Source: Linepithema humile
Lineage: Eukaryota > Arthropoda > Insecta > Hymenoptera > Formicidae
Reading direction: 5' to 3'
NCBI RefSeq assembly: GCF_040581485.1
Contig: NC_090132.1
Coordinates: forward strand, 13,522,146 to 13,586,145
DNA: 64,000 nt
In this document: positions 11,805 to 22,751 of the stretch, piece by piece
Layout of the letters: the number at the start of each line of letters is the position of its first letter
Numbering within the stretch: the stretch's first letter is position 1
Program-made: the position numbers and the translations under genes
Notes under the pieces: model-generated
What the model was told of the DNA's origin: nothing
The model's database searches: none
What the model saw: the letters and a program-made list of their open reading frames with translations, nothing else

Positions 11805-12080
11805 TACGTTTATGTTTTCTCGGACATTATATTGCAGCCTTGCAACGAAATTTCAGTCGAGGAAACAAGCGCAAGCATCGTTTGTTTACAAACTTCCGAT
11901 GACACACATACACAGACCACACGTCAGTGTAGTGAGTCACCACTACAAACAAATGCGTACACACGGACCTACGCGGCATAGGTCCGTAGGCTGCGCCGAT
12001 AATGTCATTTCATTTTTAGTACCATCGAAATGATGACGCTTTCGCGTCGGAGTTCGCCCGTCACTTCAGCATCCTCTTAA

Positions 12081-13680
12081 GTCACTGATAAAATTTCTAC
12101 CTTGGTCTGTTAAAATTGCCTTCGGAGAACCGAATACACAAATAAATCGATCGACGAAAGCTTCGGTTACCGTTTCGGCAGTTTGGTCAGATAACGGTAT
12201 TCCCATGCTGAATTTAGTGAGTTGGTCTTGTAGAGTTAAAATATATTCATTGCCACGTTCGGTTTTAGGCAAAGGTCCTACGATATCCATGGCGACCTTA
12301 TCAAAACATGATCCGGGTGTATTGGTAATTACCATAGGTTGTTTAGTTTTTACGCGAACTAGTTTCTTTAATTAGCAATGTAAACATTGTTGAATAAAAC
12401 GCTGTACATCTATTTTTAGATTTTCCCAGTAATAATTATGTTTGATTCTATTATACGTTTTAGTTACTCCGCGAGTCCCCCAGTGGGTAAACAGTGCATT
12501 TCTCCTATTATTATTGGTCATAGATCTCTAGGTGGATATTTAACTAATCCATTGCAAATAATTAATTTAATTGGTGCGTCAATGAATATTAATTGTAGCT
12601 GATTTTTGATATTGTTCCACGGTACATTGTTAATGAAATCCGTTTTAGCAATACTAAGTGTTTCAATTTTTTAATTTTTAACAGTTCCTTTAAGTTATTT
12701 AAAGCGGTTATGATTCGAGATAAAGTTAATGTTGGGCCTTCTCGTTGTTCTTCGCTTATCGGCAATATTATATGATAATAATTTTTCACTTTAATGGTTT
12801 TAGGTTGGTTTAACGTAAGATTATTTAAATTTGGAAGTTTGTTTCGTTCGAATAACCTTTGCGAACCGGAATCTAAAGGTTTACCGTTTGTATCAACAAA
12901 ATATGCTATGTTGTCTTTACGTAAGAATAATAGATCGCGAGATTCAATTATATTATTTTTCATTATTTGTTGATTATTAATAGTGGGTTTACTATAATTT
13001 CTGATATTGATCTCTTGGTTATTGTCTATATCTTCTTGTTCCTCGTCTTCATCACTGTTTTCTTTATCAGGCGGATCATTTCTATCGTCTAACGATATAA
13101 TGTTATCGTCTATTTGTTCTTTTAATAAATCGTCTTGATGGGTAATTTGATGTCGTGCTGTCCGACTTCTTGTTAGTATTTTGTCATGTGTAGGTGGACT
13201 GTGAATTAATGCTCTCTCTATTATTTGTTGATTTGGTTCATCTAATTCTTCTTGGGTAAATGGTATTGAGTCTGTATTATTTTTAATTGCATTTTCGTTT
13301 TCTTTGGTGTCGGAAAAATGTAATTCATAATTTTCTTTTTCGCTATCAGAAAGATGCGATTTGTAATTATCATTTTCTTCAGTATTAGAAAGGCGTAGTT
13401 CGTAATTATCATCTTCCTCTGAAGAATCGGAGAGGTACAATTTATAATTATCTTCTTCGTCAAATTCTCTTTGCGTTTTTAAGGTTGTTTTAGCATTTTC
13501 AGAAATTTTTCGTTTCCGTCTGCTTTTTCTAACTGGTTTACAATCGACTTCTTCAAGATTTATGGGATTTTGTGATAATGCATCTGCGTTTACATTCATT
13601 TTACCTGCTTTATATTCCACTTCATAATCGTATTCCGCTAATTTTAGTCTCCATCGTAATATTCTCATATTTGCATCTTG
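12081..13680 (-). pseudogene. Copy A pol: end of RNase H, acidic linker, integrase zinc finger and core
   Basis: This is the middle of the copy A polyprotein. It reads from the end of RNase H (ADALSQNPI) into a long acidic linker with four imperfect DNY..x-LSD-x-EE repeats (about 13300-13470). A degraded integrase HHCC region and core follow (DIVGPLPKTERGNEY, FGSPKAILTDQGRNFISDL). Compared with copy B (23361-24970), it has a frameshift near 12660 and a CAA-to-TAA stop near 12375 in the zinc-finger region. It is interrupted on the left by the TTAA element and on the right by hAT-2. Confidence 0.9.
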
Positions 13681-13688
13681 GGTATTCT

Positions 13689-14737
13689 CAGTGATGCGAT
13701 ATCTACTACCGGGCTCGCGGCTCTCGAGCCCCAACACAAGTAAGAAGCGCTTACGTCACGCGTCTGTGTGCGCTCGGCCATTCGGCTATAGAGAGAGAGC
13801 GGACGTCTCTGTCTTGCTACCATCGAGCCGACGTAAACACATTGTGAACGGCAAATGCTCAGAAACAAGCGCTTTTAATCGAGTAAGGCGAGTGCCTAGC
13901 GGATTCGAAGTCCCGTATTCGAGACTTGATTTTCGCAACTTTTTTTTTTCTTTTTTCCACATTTGTTTTTAACAGTGTAAGTTAGTTAATAATGTTTTTT
14001 TGGCTAAAAAATATTATTTCGTATATTAATAATATATTTGCATATGTTAAACTAATAACTAATTATTTTAAAAAGAATACTAATTTGCTATTATAAATAG
14101 AAAAATGAAGTCATTTTACAACATACATATTGCAACAAAGTGCAATTTAACATGTGCAATTATTGTTAATAAATATAAAATAATATTTTTTAGCCAAAAG
14201 CATTATCTAATGATTCACTTGATGGTACAGTGCTAGAAACAAATATCGAAAAAGAAAAAAAATGTTACAAAAGCAGTTTTCAAATACAAGATTTTCAATA
14301 TTCCTGCCACTCGCCTTAATCGATTAGCCACGCTTGCTTCTTAACATTTATCTCTATCGAAAGATTACACACCTGGAAAATTTTTAACTATTTATTTTAA
14401 ATTACTGCATATTAGCAAAAGTTACTGTACTGTGGAGATTAGTGGAGAAACGGTAACATACAATGCAGTCAAATACATCTTACAAATGCAGTCAAATAGA
14501 TCGAAGATTTATTGCACTCTTGTTAGCATGTTAAAGTATGTGTAGCGTATTATTAGTTCATTAGTAATTTTAAGTGTTATTAATAGTGGTCTTCTACACC
14601 ACCTTTGAGATTCCACTAACTAGGCGCGTTCGATTTTTTTTAAGTGAATCGTCGCCTGGAGCCCTATCGTACCACTTTTTTAAAATTATAATTTAAGGTA
14701 AAAGTAATTTTTATTGTCTTGATGTTGATGGACCATA
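13689..14737. repeat. hAT-2 left inverted arm (about 1.05 kb)
   Basis: This arm is the reverse complement of 35059-35917 joined to 43245-43436. It runs past the non-coding end into the last codons of the transposase (the GATGGACCAT segment copies the complement of the 3' coding end), so the arm is a foldback duplication and more than a simple short TIR. A smaller palindrome is embedded at about 13880-14330: TAAGGCGAGTG and its complement flank it, and GGCTAAAAAATATTATTT and its complement lie near the centre. Confidence 0.9.
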
Positions 14738-15614
14738 TCTTGTGCAAAAATAAAAGAAATAAATATAAAAATAAAATAAATAATTAAAGTTAAAATAAAA
14801 GTAAATTTCTCTAAATTCTTGACCGTCTATTAAAAAATTCTTTTATGGTTTGAAGATTGTTATAAAGTAGTATAAAGTACATATAGAGAAATAAAATGTA
14901 TAAAGAAATTATTGAAAATAAATGTATGAAAGTTTAGTGTTATATGTAATTTAATTTTCAACAATTTCTGTATATATTTTATTTTTCTATTAAAACAGCT
15001 GAATACAACAACAGCTGAATACGAAAACAGCAATCTTAACACACTTCTTCCGTCTTCGTCTGTTTCAAGATTTTGCGTTTATTCACTCGCACGTCTCACG
15101 GTCAATTCTGTATACATCTATAAAATATAATTCCTAATATCAAAACACAATGCTCACTTTCTTGGTTGTTACCGTCGGTTACAGTCCAGTAAAAATCTTT
15201 AAAAATCTTTGTTGAATACGTATATTTATTTTCCCAGTGCTATAATTATTATAATAATTATAATTTAATATTTTACGAGACATTGTTTCGCTGCGTGTTG
15301 CTGTTTGAAGAAGATACTATAGCCGTAACTAGTGAGATATAAATTATATTTCTTTTTTCTTTTATTATATTTTTTTAAATGTTTTATTATTATATAGTTT
15401 TTTAATTATTGGCGCATTGGCAAACGAAACGGGAGTCTTAAAGTCCTGTTACTTTATACTTGCAAGTAAATATTTTATTTATATTTTATATTTTATATGC
15501 ATTTGTAATATTTTCGTGTTCAGACAGTTAACTCGTATTGCAGGGATTCCGACTGCGATCGTGCATTTCAAATTATTCTATATTATTCTCTAACTTCTAT
15601 TTTTTACTATAAAA
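14738..15614. other. hAT-2 5' non-coding region
   Basis: AT-rich sequence lies between the left arm and the transposase ATG. I see no ORF or RNA gene in it. The promoter presumably lies here, but no convincing TATA or initiator pair stands out. Confidence 0.5.
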
Positions 15615-17271
15615 ATGAGTGACAAGGCAAAAAATACACGTAAACGAAGTTTTTCGGAATCTTGGCTTTAAGATGATCGTTTCAAATCTTGGATTCGTAA
15701 AGTATCATCGGACGAAAGTCTTTTTTATTGTATTATATGCAATAAAGAAATGTCTTGCTATTCATCGCATGTTGCAAGACATGCAAATTCTGCGAGTCAT
15801 AAGGACAAGATGAAACAAAATATATCAGATGACGATATAAGTCCAAGAACCAAAATTTCAAAATATGACATTAAATTTCAAAAAGAATGGTTGGATATAG
15901 CATTATTTAAGCCATGGTTACGCGAAGTGTCAAATGACAAGCGTGCATTTTTTTGCACATTTTGCAACAAATCATTTATTGGAGATTTATCTAACGTATA
16001 TCGTCACGCATTTTCTAAAAAACACGTGGAACAAAACAAACAACAAGAAACAGACAAAGATGTCGATATGATAGAGGAATCGATTTCACTTAAAGAGCGA
16101 AGGAAATTGGCAGAAATTCGATATGCAGCGTTGATCGCAGATAGAAATATTCCTTTCCAAACTGCGAAAGATATTCTCAATTTTTTCCAAGAGATAGGAA
16201 AGGATTCGGACGTATTACAAAAAATGAGTATGAGCCGAAAGAAATGTACAAACATTATTTCAAATGTACTATGCCCAATAGAAACAGATCGTGTGGTTGA
16301 AAGCATTCGAAATACCAAATTTTCTATTTTTATAGACGAAACGTCTGATATTTCTAAAGAAAAGTGGATGACGTTTCTTGTTCGATTTGTTGATTCTAAA
16401 ACATTAGATATTCGCACGCAATTAGTAAAATTAATTAATATTGACGCGAAAAGTAGCAGTGCGGACAAAATATTTCATGCATTTCAAAATGAGATGTGGA
16501 GATTACAGATTCCATTTACAAATATTATTGCTTTATCATGTGACAATGCGCCTGTTATGGTAGGAAAATATACGTCATTTAAAAGAAAATTAGAAGAAAC
16601 TTGTAAACATTTACTAACATTTGCGTGTCCATGCCATTCTGCTGCATTGATTGCACATTCTGCATGTGCAAAAATACCAGAGTATTGCGAAGAATTTTTG
16701 AAAAAAATTTCAAATTATATTAATAGTAGTCCTAAGCGTTCAGCTATTTATAGAGACTTTAGTGATTGCTTTTTGGAAACAAGTCACAACATTTTAAAAT
16801 TGTCTCATACGCGATGGCTTTCTCGCCATTCATGTATTGAAAGAATTCTTGAATCTTGGGATGCTATCAAGCTTTTTCTCACTGATATGGCGTTGGCAGA
16901 CAAATCAAAGTCTGCAAAAGATTTAATGTCTGTAATGGGAAGTTACGATGTAAAAGCATATTTTTTATTTTTAGAGCATATTTTAGATTATTTTAATTCA
17001 TTTAATGCATTTTTCCAAGCAACAGAAACAAGAATTCATTTATTGCAACCAAAGTCAGTAAAATTTTTAACAACAATATGCAAATACTTTTTGAAGCCAG
17101 AATTATTGAAAACCGTATGTACTAATATTAAATTTTCTGAAAAAGAGAATCAAAAATCTTTACAAGAAATAAATTTGGGATCCGAATGCAAGGAATATCT
17201 CGATGAATTAATAAAAGAAGGATCTACAGACACGATGTACGATTACAAATGTAACATAATTACAAATGTAC
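15615..17271 (+). pseudogene. hAT-2 transposase, N-terminal ~550 codons (two BED-type fingers)
   Basis: The ATG at 15615 is in frame with the long reading frame but is followed by a TAA at codon 19 (15669-15671). After it come two zinc fingers: YCIICNKEM with a downstream His pair, and FFCTFCNKSF with YRHAFSKKH. Then come FIDETSDIS, SCDNAPVMVG, CPCHSAALIAHSACAK and LKLSHTRWLSRHSC, the usual hAT core order. The coding sequence is cut at the GTAC target (17268-17271) by retroelement copy B and resumes at 34454. Open sequence continuing past 17271 to 17513 is LTR, not transposase. Confidence 0.92.
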
Positions 17272-19110
<1,839 letters not shown>

Positions 19111-19121
19111 CCCCCCACCTT
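19111..19121 (-). promoter_or_regulatory. Polypurine tract of copy B
   Basis: On the minus strand AAGGTGGGGGG immediately precedes the TGTTACG start of the 3' LTR. This is the expected primer position for plus-strand DNA synthesis and independently supports the minus orientation. Confidence 0.85.
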
Positions 19122-19713
19122 AGACAAATGTTGGGGGTATGCAACATTTGCAATTAAATTAAAGATAGATTCTTTTCTTTTCTCGGTTAACATTCCCATT
19201 TGAGATGCCGAATCGTTCTTACACTGCTTGTTTGTTAAAGAGAAGGAAAGGAAAGGCGACCTCCAAAACCCCTTCCTTATTCCTTTCGTTCTTTTTGCTG
19301 TCGCTTACATACTGCATATATTTTTTCTTTTGACTCTATTTCTAATAATAAAAATCTACTATAAAGGATTTGATGAAGCCTTCTTCCGTGGAATCCTTTC
19401 AAATGTTCGATAGAACATGGTAAAATGAGTAAAGAAAAGAAAAGATGGAGTTTTATTTACGTGATAATCGTGTCCCAGAATGTCACGTGCAAAGGTCCGT
19501 AGGTCAGTCCAACCACACGTACCCTTTTATTGTTTTTCTGGGTAGCCACTTATCTTCTCCATCCCTTGGTCCAGCTCGGCTTTCATCTTTATACAGGAAC
19601 CTTTTTGTACAGTCTTCTTATCTTCAATGTTATTAATAAAGTTTCAGTTATTATCTGTGATTATAGAATTAATTATGTATATATCCTTATGCGTGATAAT
19701 AAGGGTGTGGTGT

Positions 19714-20349
19714 TTAACTCAACGCGGATGGTACGGTGTGTGTGGCTATATTCGCTATTTTTTGCGCGACTCCTAATTCTATTAATAAGTCTCTGAGGTT
19801 GTGGTAGACGTTGTTAGTTTCGTTCTTAATATCTAATTTGATGAGTGCACCTTCGTCACGAATTGGTTTGATTATCTGCATAATTCCGGTTTGCTGTTCG
19901 GCGATGCTTCTGGTAACATTTATGGCCCTGCGGGACCATGTGGGTCCTGTGGTGGCAGGGGCTGTGTAGGCTAAGCTACATGGCACGGCTTGCCAGAAAT
20001 GTTCTCTGAACCTCTCCTCGAGATGGTAGAGTTCAGCGATTGCATGGCGGACATACACGCCCCAATCTCGGAGTCCTACCTGCGCTGTCCCATCTCCGTT
20101 CATTTTTGTAACGATGCCGCGTTGCCATCCTCCATTCGTTTTGAGGGCAACAATGTCGCCTAGTTTTGTATTCGAATGGAAAAATCGGCGTTTGTTCATC
20201 CGCTGGTTGAAGTCTTCCATCATTTTTTGGAAAGATTCTTTACTTTTTTCCAGGTGAATCCAAATCAGCGTGGGCGAAAACACCCTGATTATTTTAACAG
20301 CAAACGGCGAGCGGCTCAGTGTTTGAGTATCGAGGTGTTCGATCTCCAT
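19714..20349 (-). CDS. Extended Tudor-domain protein encoded by retroelement copy B
   Basis: A 211-residue intact ORF. Residues ~15-33 (FAVKIIRVFSPTLIWIHLE) form the first strands of an extended Tudor domain. Residues 62-98 form the Tudor barrel (GDIVALKTNGGWQRGIV, then VGLRDWGV), and residues 107-131 match the conserved tail (LYHLEERF...A.PCSLAYTAP). About 138-196 match the SN-like half, ending LLIELGVAQ. Tudor domains bind methylarginine-marked Piwi proteins and scaffold the piRNA pathway. Here, by my alignment from memory, only Trp96 of the five usual aromatic-cage positions is kept; Lys, Gln, Leu and Val replace the others, so canonical ligand binding is doubtful. A strong 3' splice site (CTTTTTGTTTATAG) ends four bases before the ATG, suggesting a spliced mRNA. 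The ORF is intact although pol and env are broken. The domain assignment is fairly secure; its role is not. Confidence 0.82.
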   Translation of the reverse strand: MEIEHLDTQTLSRSPFAVKIIRVFSPTLIWIHLEKSKESFQKMMEDFNQRMNKRRFFHSNTKLGDIVALKTNGGWQRGIVTKMNGDGTAQVGLRDWGVYVRHAIAELYHLEERFREHFWQAVPCSLAYTAPATTGPTWSRRAINVTRSIAEQQTGIMQIIKPIRDEGALIKLDIKNETNNVYHNLRDLLIELGVAQKIANIATHTVPSALS

Positions 20350-20353
20350 GTTT

Positions 20354-20372
20354 CTATAAACAAAAAGGTGGT
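20354..20372 (-). promoter_or_regulatory. Putative 3' splice site for the Tudor mRNA
   Basis: Minus-strand polypyrimidine tract CTTTTTGTTTATAG ends at 20354, followed by AAAC and the Tudor ATG. The distance and context fit a leader exon spliced directly to this ORF. The donor is not identified. Confidence 0.55.
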
Positions 20373-20603
20373 ATTGGGGTTAGGTGCGAATTTCGGGTCG
20401 CAACCGCGAGACCCCATAAGAAGGAGCAAAACAGATTAAAATGAGATAAAACAATAAAATGCGTAAATAAGAAAAATAAGAATTGTCAGAGTTGGCGCTT
20501 ATGTAAGGTTGGTAGGGAAGCTGTTGTTTATGTTTTTTTTTTCTTCTTTTCCTTCTTTCCGTTCCCCTCTTTTTTTTTTTCAAGGGAAAGAGAAATCAAG
20601 CGG

Positions 20604-22559
20604 TCAGTCCTTTAGTGCGAATGTATAAGTGGATGCGTCCTTTGCAGGTAATAGGGGGTAGGTTCCCCTCTGTGAAGAGTCTTCTATCGGGTTTCGTTCT
20701 GCGGACGGTTGCATAGTTTCTCTATTTCCATCGCGTGGTTTTTTCAGTTTTAAGTGTAATAGGAGCTGAGTTAACGAGTCCCAAATGGCTCCAAGCAGGT
20801 ATATGGACCATCCGTATACTGTGTGTAGAGCACAGCCATGCACAATGGTATCCAATATTAATTTTACTGCTCTTACTGCCAAGTAAATTCCTAAAAATCC
20901 AGCGCTTATATTGCCGAAAATTAGGAATCGATCCCAAAATTTCTGCCATGCTGACATAGCTATTTTTTCAACTGATGCCTCATCTAGGAAGTTTGCAAAA
21001 GATCCTCCATCGTGCATAATCGTAGAGTGGCCCATCATTCCTCTGGCCAAGGTGTTTAACATTGCTGGTCTCTCAGCAGGAAACATAATATGATCCCTGA
21101 GATCGCTTAAATCTCCTTCAGTATATATGCCGCTGGTAGCAAGTGATCCGGGGCTAATATATTTCCAGCTAGGTGTTGTCATCGGTTTCATGGTCATCGG
21201 CGGTACTGTATGTATTGGTTTAGGAGTGAGTCTATACCATGCATCTCCCAGAAGATACATAGGTGGTGCGAACAAATTGCACGTAATCTGCGTTCCTTGT
21301 CGTAATAGTATATGGGTTTGCGGTGTTAAAAATTGTGTTCTGTTTTCTCGCGTCACAGGCAATTGATCATAGCATTCTTCGGTGTGTGCTACTCTTACTT
21401 CGACAGGCACACATTTTACTATGTGTATTACTTCGCCAGCCAGTAAGGCCATGTATCCTGGTCCCTTCATAAAGTGATAAGCGAAAACATCCGGTGATTG
21501 AGTGGCTATGGCTAATGAATTGTGTAATATTTTCTGTTCGAGCTGACATTGTTGCAGTAAAATATTCTTATATAGTTCACTAAATTGAGTCCGCACATGT
21601 TTCTCTACATATACAAATTTAGAATTCATATAGGTGAAAATGTCCAAATTAGCTATGCGTGATTCTTTTTTAAAAATTGCTACGCCTGGTGAAGTTTCGA
21701 AAATTACTAATTTTGGATGTTCCGTGTGGAAAAGAGTGTATCCACAAGTAGAATAGGAGTCTCTGCTTGCCAATGCAAAAACTGTGTCTTCTGTAGTCAT
21801 GGAATAAACAATTTGCTGTTGTTTGTTGATGATGTCTATTATTCTGTGTGCATATCCTTCATATAATACTCCATAAGTGCCGAACCTGCAGGTATCCGTG
21901 GGCATAGATGCCCAGTAGGTATCCCCACCCTCAATGTCGGTGCAATGTGTTGCGCTCAACGCACAGGTCACTCCAGACCTCAGTTGGACTCGGTTCGTGT
22001 ATATCTTCACGTCAGCTATATAATCCTGTAGTGTAATTTTTATGGTTGCGAGTACCACGGCTTTTTCCCATGTGCCGAATGGATCGCTATATGTTGTTCC
22101 GGAACAGGTGCCATCATTGTTCACGTGTCCGGCCAGTGTTACCGGTCGTGTTGCAGTTTAATTGGATTTCAATCCTGTTATTCGAGTGTTTCCGATTTCG
22201 TAAGTACCATACATGTGCATTCGTTGGCAGGCGTCTCTTGATACTTCTTCTATATACGCGTGCTTTCCGTTGTACACGTCCATGGAGTGAGAGAACATTC
22301 CGCATCTCCTGATTAATCTGTCTATTTCTATTTTGCATTGTATAACTCTCGCGGAGGTAAATTCGTTAATTTGTAGCAATTGTATATAAATCTTCTGAGC
22401 TGCTACTTCTGGCTGTGGTATATCACATTCCTCTATCCTCAGTAATGATAGAGTCGTAATGTTCGTCGATGCAGATCCGCAGTCATATCCTATTATGCCT
22501 TTAGTGCCGCGTAACCAAAAATTTAGCACGGCAATTATGAAAAATCCTCGGAGATCCAT
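20604..22559 (-). pseudogene. Envelope-like glycoprotein of copy B, one in-frame stop
   Basis: A single reading frame of about 650 codons runs from the ATG at 22559 to the stop at 20604, interrupted only by a TAA at 22158-22160. It encodes a signal-like hydrophobic N-terminus, a Cys-rich ectodomain (YDCG, CDIP, CGMFSH, further Cys through CNLFAPP) and a hydrophobic anchor near the C-terminus (FLGIYLAVRAVKLIL), followed by a hydrophilic tail. The layout is a class of type I viral fusion/attachment glycoprotein; from memory it is closest to chuvirus-like G proteins found as captured genes in arthropod retroelements. A 3' splice site (TAAATTTCAG) abuts the ATG. The stop is shared with copy A, so it predates the split of these copies. 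It could be a readthrough codon or simple decay. Confidence 0.8.
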
Positions 22560-22572
22560 CTGAAATTTAGCA
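22560..22572 (-). promoter_or_regulatory. 3' splice site abutting the env-like ATG
   Basis: Minus-strand GCTAAATTTCAG is followed directly by ATG. The same arrangement is present in copy A at 1296-1305. Env of retroviruses and errantiviruses is usually made from a spliced mRNA, so this is the likely acceptor. Confidence 0.6.
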
Positions 22573-22751
22573 CGTCTAAGGTATATTAATATAGCGCACC
22601 TTTAATTGTCAAGCTTGTTGTTATTACTTATTTCCTTATTTGCTAATTAATTTATCATTTATTTATTTATAAAATTTTTTTTTTTTTGTAAAATATATTT
22701 ATATATATTTTTTTTATAGTTATTTATTTTAATTAATAATAATAAAGTTAC

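Larger units (their letters stand above)
7902..12076. mobile_element. Non-autonomous TTAA-flanked DNA element with internal satellite
   Basis: The insertion is 4,175 bp long, has a TTAA duplication (7898-7901 and 12077-12080) and a perfect 14-bp inverted end GAGGATGCTGAAGT. The uninterrupted site is seen once in copy B near 23361. TTAA targets are used by piggyBac and Kolobok families; the GAGG start is not the usual piggyBac CCC start, so the family is open. No transposase is present. Inside are a large foldback (about 8535-9605), a ~1.55-kb structured satellite (9621-11175) and a nested TA-flanked foldback (11336-11804). A perfect 8-bp stem hairpin (CGGACCTA/TAGGTCCG) lies near 11965-11988. 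Confidence 0.9.

Noticed and set aside
20380..20583. 67-codon minus ORF between env and Tudor
   Set aside because: Low-complexity Lys/Arg start from a T-rich tract and no domain; more likely intron or leader sequence.
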